Source: 21-14-0-10-47-8 sp966211795 (GTDB lineage: Bacteria > Bdellovibrionota > Bdellovibrionia > Bdellovibrionales > Bdellovibrionaceae). From it: DNA of 64,000 nt. The notes below the pieces were generated by a model that worked only from the letters and a program-made list of their open reading frames with translations, was not told the DNA's origin and searched no databases. The DNA lies in assembly GCA_966211795.1 (NCBI GenBank), contig CBIHNW010000016.1, positions 66,493 to 130,492 of the forward strand. The letters run 5' to 3'. Below are positions 17,363 through 25,459 of the stretch, one piece after another (position 1 is the first letter of the stretch; each line of letters starts with the position of its first letter). Both the position numbers and the translations under genes were made by a program.

Positions 17363-19575
17363 TGCTGGGCCTCCCATGTTTGATACAAATCTTCTGGCAG
17401 CAACGGGATGGTATTGACCGGCAATCCGGTCGCGATTTGAACCGCATTTAGAATCGCGGGTGCGGGCCCATCCATTGGCAATTCACCGATACCCTTGGCA
17501 CCACCTGGTCCGTATTGATAAGGCTGCTCTTCAAAGAGCACCCGAATGTCCGGAAGATCCGCGCTGGTCGGCATGATGTAATTGGTCATCTGACCATTTC
17601 GCAACCGTCCGTTTTGCCAGACGCATTTCTCGTAAATGGCGTAGCCAATTCCTTGCGCGACCCCACCTTCGATTTGCCCCGCCGCCAATGTGGGATGAAT
17701 GACCTTGCCGATTTCCTGCAAGGCCAAAAAATCCTTCACTTTGGTTTCAAACGTCAGCATGTCGACCTCGACATCGGCGACGTACACGGCCCAAGCATAC
17801 GAGCCGTAGGCATCTCCTTGGTATTTCACGTCATCCCAATTGATATTGGGTGGAGCTTCGTATTCGACGATGATTTTCAGTTCGCCTTTTTCGGCGTGAT
17901 ATTTCTGACAAGCTTTCAAAAGCTCATCTTCGTTGTAAGATTCGCCGAGATATTTTTCTTTTTGCAAAGTCTGCTTCAGGCCGATCGCGGCGCTTTCCAC
18001 AAGCTTTCCCACAACCATCACCGTCCGCGACGCTACCGTCGGACCTGAATTCGGGACATGCGCCGTATCGGGCTGAAAGACCTCGACGATTTCATCCGAC
18101 ACACCCAGGGCGTGGCCCGCGATCTGCGAGAAAATCGTGTTGGTGCCCTGACCGATTTCCGTGCTGGCCGCTAAGACTTGAATTTTGCCTTGGGCGGTGG
18201 TGCGGATCCCGACTTTGGAGGCGAGATATTTTTCACCTGATCCGGTGAAGCCGCAGCCGTGGAAGAAAGTCGCAAAACCAATTCCCTTTTTCAGGTGCAG
18301 GTTTTTCTGATTCCACTCTTGATGAGCTTTTTGTTTTTCAAAATACTGGGATTGCTCGAGCGCGTGGTCCAAGAGCTTGGACATATCGACGCGATCTTTC
18401 ACCAACTGGCCTGTCGCCGTCGTCAGACCGTCCTTCAGGAAATTTTTTTTGCGCAATTCGATCGGCGACATTCCGATGGTTGAAGCGATCAGATCCATGT
18501 GCCGCTCTAAGGCAAACAAGCTTTGGGGCGCTCCGAATCCGCGAAAGGCCCCGTGTGGAGGATGATTGGTCGCGACGGCTCGCGCCCGAATGCGAACATT
18601 GTCGCACGAGTAAGGACCGGCGGCGTGAATGGTTCCGCGCGAGAGCACCACCGAAGACAAGGTCGCGTAGGCACCGCCATCGATGACAAAATCGATATCC
18701 ATCGCCAAGATTTTTCCATCTTTCGAAACTGCCGTTTTGTGCCGAGTCTTCGACGGATGTCGCTTGGTTGTCGCCACCATGTCTTCGGCCCGATCGTAAA
18801 TCATTTTGACCGGCTGACCAGATTTCCAAGCGAGCAAAGCCGCGTGACCTGCCAACATCGACGGATATTCTTCCTTGCCGCCGAAGCCCCCACCAGTTTC
18901 GGTTTGAATGATGCGAATTTTATCTTCCGGCAAATCAAACAATGGCAGTAAAGCCTTGTGGACATAGTAAGGACATTGCATTGATCCCCAAACGGTCACG
19001 CCATCTTTGGGATTGGCGATCGCGATCATGCCGTTGGGCTCGATGTACAACTGCTCTTGCGCTCCGGTCTGGTATTCTTCTTCGACGATAAAGTCGGCGC
19101 GAGCCCAGACCGGATCGACCTGTCCTTTTTCCAACAAATAAGCTTTCAGAATATTGTCGTCACCCCAGATTACGGCTTTTTGATTCAAAGAATCTTCGAT
19201 GCTAAAAACGGCCGGCAATTCTTCGTACTGAATTTCAACCAGGGTGCGCGCTTTTTCCGCCAGGTGTTTATCCGGATGGGCCAAAAGCAAAATTGCCTCT
19301 TCCGGATGATTGACCATTTCTTCGACCAAATAAGGCTGATCATAAAGAATCAGTGCGACCGCGTTTTGACCGGGAACATCTTTCGCCGAAACGATGACGA
19401 ATTCAGACCAATTCACGCCGGGCTTGAAGGTGATGTTCTTGATTTTTCCGCGCGCGATCGTCGAGCGAACCGTCACGCCATGCAATCCTTCAAATGGCAT
19501 ATCATCCACGTACAGGCTTTGCCCCGTCACCTTGCGAACGCCCTCTTTGCGAAGAACTGTCTTACCAATCGTCAT
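17359..19575 (-). CDS. Xanthine dehydrogenase-type molybdopterin-binding large subunit
   Basis: 738 residues. It begins VTGQSLYVDDM, with GGGFGGKE (cofactor contact), GAFRGFGAPQ (the Arg position of xanthine dehydrogenases) and IGQGTNTIFSQIAG. GAKGIGELPMDGPAPA near the C-terminus supplies the catalytic Glu. The CO-dehydrogenase active-site Cys loop (VAYRCSFR) is absent, so it is not a CO oxidiser. It most likely hydroxylates a purine or another N-heterocycle or aldehyde. The three-subunit split is typical of many bacteria. Its start overlaps the ung stop (ATGA). Exact substrate is not decided by sequence. Confidence 0.92.
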   Translation of the reverse strand: MTIGKTVLRKEGVRKVTGQSLYVDDMPFEGLHGVTVRSTIARGKIKNITFKPGVNWSEFVIVSAKDVPGQNAVALILYDQPYLVEEMVNHPEEAILLLAHPDKHLAEKARTLVEIQYEELPAVFSIEDSLNQKAVIWGDDNILKAYLLEKGQVDPVWARADFIVEEEYQTGAQEQLYIEPNGMIAIANPKDGVTVWGSMQCPYYVHKALLPLFDLPEDKIRIIQTETGGGFGGKEEYPSMLAGHAALLAWKSGQPVKMIYDRAEDMVATTKRHPSKTRHKTAVSKDGKILAMDIDFVIDGGAYATLSSVVLSRGTIHAAGPYSCDNVRIRARAVATNHPPHGAFRGFGAPQSLFALERHMDLIASTIGMSPIELRKKNFLKDGLTTATGQLVKDRVDMSKLLDHALEQSQYFEKQKAHQEWNQKNLHLKKGIGFATFFHGCGFTGSGEKYLASKVGIRTTAQGKIQVLAASTEIGQGTNTIFSQIAGHALGVSDEIVEVFQPDTAHVPNSGPTVASRTVMVVGKLVESAAIGLKQTLQKEKYLGESYNEDELLKACQKYHAEKGELKIIVEYEAPPNINWDDVKYQGDAYGSYAWAVYVADVEVDMLTFETKVKDFLALQEIGKVIHPTLAAGQIEGGVAQGIGYAIYEKCVWQNGRLRNGQMTNYIMPTSADLPDIRVLFEEQPYQYGPGGAKGIGELPMDGPAPAILNAVQIATGLPVNTIPLLPEDLYQTWEAQQ

Positions 19576-20249
19576 GTCAAATTCCAGTCGATGGGTTTGA
19601 TCCCATGCTTTTTCAAATAAGCGTTCGTTTTCGAAAAAGGCTTGCTGCCAAAAAATCCACGGTGCGAAGACAGTGGCGAAGGATGAACGCTTTCAATCAC
19701 GCAATTATTTTTATGATCCACAAATGAAGCTTTCTTCTGAGCATAAGCGCCCCAAAGAATATAAACGATATGTTTTTTCTCTTCATTCAGCGCTTGAATC
19801 GCGGCATCCGTGAACTTTTCCCAACCCTTACCTTGATGGGCCGCCGCCGCCCCTTCTTCAACGGTCAAAACACTGTTGAGCAAGAGCACACCTTCGTGCG
19901 CCCACTTGGTCAACGTTCCGCTTTTCGGAATTTCGGCACCGATATCGCTGTGAAGCTCTTTGAAAATGTTCTGCAAGGAAGGTGGAAATCGCACAGCCGG
20001 CGGAACCGAGAAGGAAAGACCATGTGCTTGCTCGGGTCCGTGATAGGGATCTTGTCCAAGAATCACCACTTTGACTTTTTCGAATGGTGTTTCGTTGAAG
20101 GCCGCAAAAATTTGCGGGCCCGGCGGATACACTTTTTTGCCCCGTTTTTTTTCTTCAACTAAAAAAGCTTTGAGTTGCGTCATGTAGGGCTTATCGAATT
20201 CCCCTTTCAGACGTTTTTTCCATGATTCTTCGAGTTTGATTTCAGACAT
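19572..20249 (-). CDS. ung: Uracil-DNA glycosylase (family 1)
   Basis: 225 residues, full family length. The water-activating loop GQDPYHGPEQAHGLSFSVP and the Leu-intercalation loop HPSPLSSHRGF are intact, as are the Pro-rich region (VRFPPSLQNIF) and LLNSVLTVE. It removes uracil from DNA to start base-excision repair. It heads the molybdoenzyme operon, overlapping the large subunit by 4 bases, which is an unusual partner set. No good Shine-Dalgarno is visible before the ATG. Two palindromic sites lie upstream. Confidence 0.97.
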   Translation of the reverse strand: MSEIKLEESWKKRLKGEFDKPYMTQLKAFLVEEKKRGKKVYPPGPQIFAAFNETPFEKVKVVILGQDPYHGPEQAHGLSFSVPPAVRFPPSLQNIFKELHSDIGAEIPKSGTLTKWAHEGVLLLNSVLTVEEGAAAAHQGKGWEKFTDAAIQALNEEKKHIVYILWGAYAQKKASFVDHKNNCVIESVHPSPLSSHRGFFGSKPFSKTNAYLKKHGIKPIDWNLT

Positions 20250-20287
20250 AATGAATTTTTATGGCAAACAATCAGCTCAAATGCAAA

Positions 20288-20327
20288 GTGTCTCGTTTTG
20301 ACACGCGCTTTGTGTCTCATCTAGACA
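20288..20327. promoter_or_regulatory. Pair of TGTC-N7-GACA / TGTCT-N5-AGACA palindromes upstream of ung
   Basis: GTGTCTCGTTTTGACAC (20288-20304) and TGTCTCATCTAGACA (20313-20327) are imperfect copies of one palindrome. Their centres are 24 bp apart, roughly two helical turns, between the divergent ung operon and the HPF-like gene. This spacing suits cooperative binding by a dimeric regulator. The regulator is unknown. Confidence 0.45.
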
Positions 20328-20380
20328 AAATGCGAGATGAAATACTAGACCCAACTTGACCTGATTTCGCTCCGTACCCA

Positions 20381-20389
20381 TGCTAAAAT
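20381..20389 (+). promoter_or_regulatory. Extended -10 promoter element for the HPF-like gene
   Basis: TGCTAAAAT fits an extended -10 (TGn plus TAAAAT) about 55 bases before the ATG. A TTGACC at 20356-20361 is too far upstream for a standard -35. A strong AAAAGGAGG ribosome site precedes the start. Confidence 0.4.
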
Positions 20390-20442
20390 AGAAGTAATTC
20401 TGAAGCTTTGGACTCAGCACCCAGAGCGGAAAAGGAGGCAGT

Positions 20443-20847
20443 ATGGAGACCCCTTTTAAGAGCAATTTCGATCTCAGTCATGTCAGCATGGATGTGAAAT
20501 CGTATATCTATCAAACCATCATGGAGTTTGAGCCTTATACCACTCCTGAGACAGTGGTTGCCGTCATTGCGAAAGATCCCCTCAAATTGATTTCTCAGCT
20601 TGAGGCAGAGGGTTCTGATTACGATCGTGTCGAATTGAAAAAGATGTATCGCATCTCGATTTCCCTGACCGAAGAAGGAACGAAAATCGAAGAAGAAGGT
20701 TTGGCCGAAAATATCTACGATGCCATTCGCATCGCCAAAGATAAATTGGTCAAAGTTTTAGGAGAAATCCAAGATAGCGTGATCAGCAATCAAGACCGCA
20801 CGATTCAGATCAACACGATTCTTCAACACAGTGGAACGATTCACTAA
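20443..20847 (+). CDS. HPF/RaiA-like ribosome-associated protein (tentative)
   Basis: 134 residues. The region from about 60 to 112 (MYRISISLTEEGTK, then AENIYDAIRIAKDKLVKVL) follows the beta-alpha pattern of hibernation-promoting factors, including the D-x-Y/DAI-x-x-x-DKL helix. The first 50 residues are not typical of HPF. If correct it binds the small ribosomal subunit in starvation or non-growth stages. Strong ribosome-binding site (AAAAGGAGGCAGTATG). The family assignment is by short pattern only; the ORF itself is well supported by the Shine-Dalgarno and isolated position. Confidence 0.72.
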   Translation: METPFKSNFDLSHVSMDVKSYIYQTIMEFEPYTTPETVVAVIAKDPLKLISQLEAEGSDYDRVELKKMYRISISLTEEGTKIEEEGLAENIYDAIRIAKDKLVKVLGEIQDSVISNQDRTIQINTILQHSGTIH

Positions 20848-21201
20848 GCAAGGTGAGTCGGACCACCAATTCTCATTTCTCTTGGCCTCGCAGCTCTGGG
20901 TGGAAATGCAGGCCTGTTCTTAGCGCGCACATAGTCTCATCGACAGGATGAATGAGTGCTTCAGTTGGAAACCTCACTTTCTTGTAGACGGATCAGTAGA
21001 CAAGAATATGAGTCGTCGAGCACTGCAAGCCAATGTTCAAGTCATGTAGGAACCCAACTCTTCAGAGGGCTCATCCGCTGCTCATTACGCACATCCAGTT
21101 ATCTTCCTCACGACGGTGCTCGAGTCAGTTACCGCAGCCAAAAACAAAGGGCCCTATTTTCATAGAGCCCTTCTTGGATTATCTAAAGATGTCTTGAGAA
21201 T
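20848..21201. other. 354-base region without a protein gene
   Basis: No ORF with a ribosome site or convincing composition is seen. It holds the terminator of the response regulator at its right end. An 8-bp complementary pair lies about 92 bases apart (TCGAGCAC at 21016-21023 and GTGCTCGA at 21116-21123), which could close a structured RNA. This is weak evidence on its own. Confidence 0.3.
21147..21172 (-). terminator. Terminator of the response-regulator gene
   Basis: The stem AAGGGCCCTAT / ATAGAGCCCTT has one mismatch. On the minus strand it is followed by TTTGTTTTT, just after the regulator's stop. Confidence 0.65.
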
Positions 21202-21987
21202 TTAGCGGGGATCGGTCACAAACTGGTAGCCCAAACCAGAGACGGTTCGGATGTGGTTTGCGAAATCGGCCAGCTTCTTACGCAGCGACGAGATGTGCTT
21301 ATCGACGGAACGGTCTTCGATGTAGGCTCCGACTCCCCAAACGTTATCGATCAGCTGTTGGCGAGTCAGGATGTGACCTGGGTTCTTTGCCAGTCGGTAC
21401 AAAATCTTATATTCGATCGGCGTCAGATCCAGCTTCGTTTCTTTGCCTTCGATGGTCATGGTCGCCGTATAGTTCGGCAAATTCATTCTCAAAGGTCCAC
21501 GCTCTAGCAAAGTGTCGTCTTGAATTTTAACCTGTTGCTTGCGCAATTTGTTTTCAACGCGAGCTTTCAATTCTGTCGGATCGAACGGTTTGGTCACGTA
21601 ATCGTCCGCTCCCAAAGTCAGACCGAGAACTTTGTCGGTCACGGCATTGCGGCCGCTCAGGAAAATCACGGGCGTCTTATGAGTTTTTTCGTGATTTTGC
21701 AGCTCGGAACAGAATTCGAACCCGCTGCCGTCAGGAAGGCTGACGTCCAGAAGAATTAAATCAAATTGGTTGTTTTGAACTTTCTGACGAGCTTCACCAA
21801 TAGAACCGCAGACCTCAAGGTGCAAACCTCTTCCAAGGGCGCTCTTAATCATCAGTTGGAACTCTTGAGAGTCCTCAACGACCAGTAACTTGGGCATCAT
21901 AGCTTGAACACCTGTTTTTTGTTCTCCTTGATTCCAAATTTCCATTTTTTCAGCTCCTTGTGCAAGTTTAAAAGTTTGACTAAACAT
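21202..21987 (-). CDS. OmpR/PhoB-family response regulator (orphan)
   Basis: 261 residues. A receiver domain starts near residue 32 (KLLVVEDSQEF) with phospho-acceptor Asp in LLLDVSLPDGSG, a Ser in FLSGRN at the usual Ser/Thr position, and the Lys in DYVTKPF. The C-terminal winged helix includes LDLTPIEYKIL, VWG and RSVDKHISSLRKKL. No histidine kinase gene is adjacent, so the partner must be elsewhere. ATG 21987 and ATG 21945 both have a ribosome site; the second would remove 14 residues of unconserved N-terminus. Targets unknown. Confidence 0.93.
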   Translation of the reverse strand: MFSQTFKLAQGAEKMEIWNQGEQKTGVQAMMPKLLVVEDSQEFQLMIKSALGRGLHLEVCGSIGEARQKVQNNQFDLILLDVSLPDGSGFEFCSELQNHEKTHKTPVIFLSGRNAVTDKVLGLTLGADDYVTKPFDPTELKARVENKLRKQQVKIQDDTLLERGPLRMNLPNYTATMTIEGKETKLDLTPIEYKILYRLAKNPGHILTRQQLIDNVWGVGAYIEDRSVDKHISSLRKKLADFANHIRTVSGLGYQFVTDPR

Positions 21988-22101
21988 AGGCTTTACCTTC
22001 TCCTCTTCGACCCATCAAAAACCTTCACATATATCGTCGTCGACAAGTGTCTCTAAGCGATGAAGAAGATGTGAAGAAAACGCGATAAAATGGCTGGTTT
22101 T

Positions 22102-23874
22102 TTAGGAGGGCTCGACTTGTTTCGAGTCACTTTCAAACAGGCTCTCAAGATCGGCAATGGCTTGCCGGCTGGTCTGCAGCAGTTCCGCCTCATTCTGGTA
22201 CACAGCATGTTGGCGGTGCAAGAGTTCTTCGTCGTATTGCTGAAACTTAATAATCAAAGAGTCCACATCTGCAGGCGGCATTCCCATATGCTGAAGCACA
22301 CGTTTCCCCATTTCCAGACTGGAAAACAAGGTGTCTCGGTACAACAGCGTCACGCCCAAATCGAGCAACTTGTAAGAGTGAAATCGATTGCGGGCGCGGG
22401 CATATACCGGCACGTTCGGAAAATGATGTCGCATCAATGTCGCAGTCTTAATCGAGTCCTCGACATCATCAATCGCCAATACGAAAAGCTTGGCAGAACC
22501 GACTTTGGCCGAGTAAAGCAAATCCAATCGAGTCGCATCCCCGTAAAAGATCTTGTTTCCGAATCGACGGATAAAGTCCACATGCTGTGAGCTTTTGTCC
22601 AAAGCGGTGAACGGAATTTTTCGGATCGATAACAGTCGACCAATGATTTGACCAAATCGCCCAAAGCCCGCAATTACCACCGCGGTCTCGTCAAATTTGG
22701 TGTCGTACTGGGGTTCTTCCGGACGATCCAGCTTTTTCGAAAACACGCGATCTTCTAAAACAAACACCAAAGGTGCGAGCAACATCGAGAAAGTGACAAC
22801 GATGACGAAAAGATCCGCAATCGGTTTGCTCATCACCTGGCTGGTGACCGCCGCCGAGAACAAGACGAACGCGAATTCGCCGCCCTGACTGAGATAGACG
22901 GCCAGCTTGCGGGTGGGAACTGTTGGCGCACGCACGATTTTTTTGATCGCGATGATCACCAACGCCTTCACCAGGTAAAGCGCGAAGACCAGCCCGAAAA
23001 CTTGGGCCGGATTTTCCCATACCAAGCCAATCTTTGCGGACATGCCGATCGAGATGAAAAACAGGCCTAGCAAAAGGCCCTTGAAGGGCTCGATATCGGC
23101 TTCGAGCTCGTGTCGGTATTCCGAATCTGCCAACAGCACTCCGGCCAGAAAGGCGCCGAGACCCATTGAAAGGCCAACGGCATGCATCAGGGCGGCCGCG
23201 CCCATCACGATCAAGAGCGTGGCAGCCGTAAACAGCTCCCTATTTTCGGTTTTCGCGATCCATTTAAAGGCTGGCTTCAAAATCAAGCGGCCCAACAGGA
23301 CAAATGCAATGATGACCGATAAGGGCTTCAAAATTTGAACAATTTGAAAATCTTCGCTGGGAGCTTGTGAGGAGAGGACCGGCAGCAATGCCAGAATCGG
23401 AATCACGGCTAAGTCTTGAAACAGCAAAACAGAAAAAGAATCTCGGCCATGATTGGTCGTCAGTTGATGCCGCTCCGCTAATGATTGAAGCACCAATGCC
23501 GTCGATGACATGGCCAGGCCGAACCCAAGAATCAACGACGTTTGCCAAGCCAAACCAAAAAAGAGGCTCAAAATAAAAACGGCCGCCGTCGTCAATAAGA
23601 CCTGGGCAGAACCGAGACCAAACACCGAACGACGCAGAACCCAAAGCCTGGATGGTTGAAGCTCAAGGCCAATGATGAACATCAAAAAGATGACCCCGAA
23701 TTCTGAAAACTCGAAAATACTTTCGGTGTCCCACACCAGGCTGAGACCGGATGGACCGATGATCATTCCGGCCATCAAGTACCCAAGCACGGCGCCAAGA
23801 TTCATCCGGTGCGAAATCGGAACGATAATGACGGCAGATATCAAAAAAATTATTGAGAGCGCTAAAAAATCCAT
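22102..23874 (-). CDS. CPA2-family K+/H+ or Na+/H+ antiporter with RCK domain (KefB-like)
   Basis: 590 residues. About twelve hydrophobic helices span residues 1-385 with the exchanger signature near GLSMGLGAFLAGVLLADSEYRHEL. An RCK/TrkA-N domain follows (VVIAGFGRFGQIIGRLL, GDATRLDLL), which would sense NAD(H) or another ligand. The overall plan matches KefB/KefC-type glutathione-gated potassium efflux and related exchangers. It lies 114 bases upstream-to-downstream from the response regulator but in no clear operon. Ion and gating ligand cannot be told from this reading. Confidence 0.9.
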   Translation of the reverse strand: MDFLALSIIFLISAVIIVPISHRMNLGAVLGYLMAGMIIGPSGLSLVWDTESIFEFSEFGVIFLMFIIGLELQPSRLWVLRRSVFGLGSAQVLLTTAAVFILSLFFGLAWQTSLILGFGLAMSSTALVLQSLAERHQLTTNHGRDSFSVLLFQDLAVIPILALLPVLSSQAPSEDFQIVQILKPLSVIIAFVLLGRLILKPAFKWIAKTENRELFTAATLLIVMGAAALMHAVGLSMGLGAFLAGVLLADSEYRHELEADIEPFKGLLLGLFFISIGMSAKIGLVWENPAQVFGLVFALYLVKALVIIAIKKIVRAPTVPTRKLAVYLSQGGEFAFVLFSAAVTSQVMSKPIADLFVIVVTFSMLLAPLVFVLEDRVFSKKLDRPEEPQYDTKFDETAVVIAGFGRFGQIIGRLLSIRKIPFTALDKSSQHVDFIRRFGNKIFYGDATRLDLLYSAKVGSAKLFVLAIDDVEDSIKTATLMRHHFPNVPVYARARNRFHSYKLLDLGVTLLYRDTLFSSLEMGKRVLQHMGMPPADVDSLIIKFQQYDEELLHRQHAVYQNEAELLQTSRQAIADLESLFESDSKQVEPS

Positions 23875-23893
23875 GTTCTGCTAACTTTAGACT

Positions 23894-24763
23894 ATGATTT
23901 CAGCGGCCCTGACAATTCTTAATACGGTTTTTTGGTGCGCATTATTGTATCCCTTCGTCTTTTTGAAAATCTTGATTCCCAATCGGAAGTTTCGGCAGTG
24001 GTGCAGCCGCCAAACGGTGCGAATCGCCGAAAATTATATTTCTGGCAACGATTGGAACATGAAGCATACGCAAAATATCAAATGGGATATTCGGCTTCCC
24101 GACAGTCTTTCCTATCACAAAAATTACCTCGTCTGCTGCAACCACCAATCTTGGGTGGATATCATCGTGCTTCAACACGTCTTCAATCGGCGCATTCCCT
24201 TCTTGCGCTTTTTTCTTAAAAAGCAATTGCTCTGGGTTCCTCTCTTAGGCGGCGCTTGGTGGGCTTTGGATTATCCGTTCATGCAGCGCCATTCGAAAGA
24301 ATATCTGGAGAAACATCCGGAAAAACGTGGCGAAGATTTGCGCACAACCCACCGGGCAATGGAAAAATTCAAAGGGTCCCATTTCTCCATTCTGAATTTT
24401 CTAGAAGGCACCCGCTTCACGCACTTGAAACACAATCAGCAAAAGTCTCCCTACCAGCATCTCTTGATTCCAAAAACAGGTGGTTTCGCCTTTGCTTTAA
24501 GCGCGATGAAAGATCAATTGCACTCGATTCTGGATGTGACGATCGTTTATCCAAATGGCGCCGTGAGCATGAGCCAGACGATGAATGGAATGCTCAACGA
24601 AGTCGTCGTGCATGTGCGAGAAATCGCGATACCGCAGGCACTGCTGGACGGAAACTATCTTGAGGACGCCGGATTTCGGGATCAAGTTCAAACTTGGATC
24701 CGTGAGCTGTGGCTGCAAAAGGATCAGTTGATTGATCAAATTTTGCGAGAGAAAAAGGCTTAG
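23894..24763 (+). CDS. 1-acyl-glycerol-3-phosphate acyltransferase-like protein (YihG type)
   Basis: 289 residues. An N-terminal hydrophobic segment anchors it to the membrane. The catalytic HX4D box is NHQSWVD, and the substrate-binding block is FLEGTRFT (usually FPEGTR). GGAWWALDYPFM and SKEYLEKHPEK match the YihG-like branch. It probably adds a fatty acyl chain to lysophosphatidate or to another acceptor at the inner membrane. It is divergent from the antiporter gene, 19 bases away. No clear Shine-Dalgarno. Confidence 0.88.
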   Translation: MISAALTILNTVFWCALLYPFVFLKILIPNRKFRQWCSRQTVRIAENYISGNDWNMKHTQNIKWDIRLPDSLSYHKNYLVCCNHQSWVDIIVLQHVFNRRIPFLRFFLKKQLLWVPLLGGAWWALDYPFMQRHSKEYLEKHPEKRGEDLRTTHRAMEKFKGSHFSILNFLEGTRFTHLKHNQQKSPYQHLLIPKTGGFAFALSAMKDQLHSILDVTIVYPNGAVSMSQTMNGMLNEVVVHVREIAIPQALLDGNYLEDAGFRDQVQTWIRELWLQKDQLIDQILREKKA

Positions 24764-24854
24764 ACTGTAGAACTTTGGAAATTGCGTTCGCTTGGGTTGA
24801 ACGTTCGAAACGTGCGCGAAGGAGCTTCGGCTTCTGTGACAGGTGCAGAAAATA

Positions 24855-24882
24855 AAAAAGGGAGCCCGAGAGCTCCCTTTTT
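24855..24882. terminator. Bidirectional intrinsic terminator
   Basis: AAAAAGGGAGC (24855-24865) pairs with GCTCCCTTTTT (24872-24882) around a 6-base loop. It serves both the acyltransferase and the converging DUF3015 gene. Confidence 0.92.
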
Positions 24883-24909
24883 CTTGCAAGCCTGTTTCAG
24901 CTTTTCAAA

Positions 24910-25392
24910 TTAACCGCAACGGCCAACTTGTTGCTTCAAGTTGTTGAACAACTGAGTCGCGTTTTCAGTTGGAGCGACAACGGAACCGTAGTTCTTTTGG
25001 ATCTTTGCAGAGATCGCAGGAACTTGGCCAGAAGCACAACCGAAAGACTCGATCATTGCGCTGACGTATTCACCGTGACCAACAGCCAATTCTGATTTCA
25101 GAGTTTGGTAGTTAGACGCTACGAAAGTTGCAGCTTCTTGTTCGTTTTTAGCGAAAGGAATTTGGTCGCAACCGATGGTTCCTGAAGTCATACCGAATGA
25201 AGGAGGAACGAACGCGTTTGTTGTACCGCGAGTCGTGGTTCCGATCATGGTGCGAGAGTCAGTTACTTGCCAACCCAAACCGCAACCGTCCAAAGTGTCC
25301 ATGTGCTGGCCAGATTTAGTCGCACCTTTCATTTGAGCTTGTGCCAATCCAGAGATCGCCAGAACTGTCAGTGTGATAAAAAACTTTTTCAT
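24910..25392 (-). CDS. DUF3015-family exported protein
   Basis: 160 residues with a signal peptide (MKKFFITLTVLAISGLAQA). The mature part has the DUF3015 pattern: DGCGLGW, a Thr-rich FGMTSGTIGC, then a helical end with SFGCASG and VGRCG. Four to five Cys suggest disulfides in the periplasm or outer envelope. DUF3015 proteins are frequent in Bdellovibrio relatives; their role is not known. Good SD (GGAAGGATT region) upstream and the shared terminator downstream. Confidence 0.85.
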   Translation of the reverse strand: MKKFFITLTVLAISGLAQAQMKGATKSGQHMDTLDGCGLGWQVTDSRTMIGTTTRGTTNAFVPPSFGMTSGTIGCDQIPFAKNEQEAATFVASNYQTLKSELAVGHGEYVSAMIESFGCASGQVPAISAKIQKNYGSVVAPTENATQLFNNLKQQVGRCG

Positions 25393-25459
25393 TTTCGAAT
25401 CCTTCCGTAGGGTGGTTTAAGTCACTTCAGAGAATAGTAAGAAACGGAAGAAATGCCGG

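Noticed and set aside
17359..19575. Aerobic CO dehydrogenase (CoxL)
   Set aside because: The active-site Cys loop of CO dehydrogenase is missing and the Arg-containing AFRGFG motif of xanthine dehydrogenase is present.
20956..21165. 69-codon plus-strand ORF in the 20.8-21.2 kb gap
   Set aside because: Ser/Arg-heavy composition, no ribosome site and no conserved motif; better left as non-coding.
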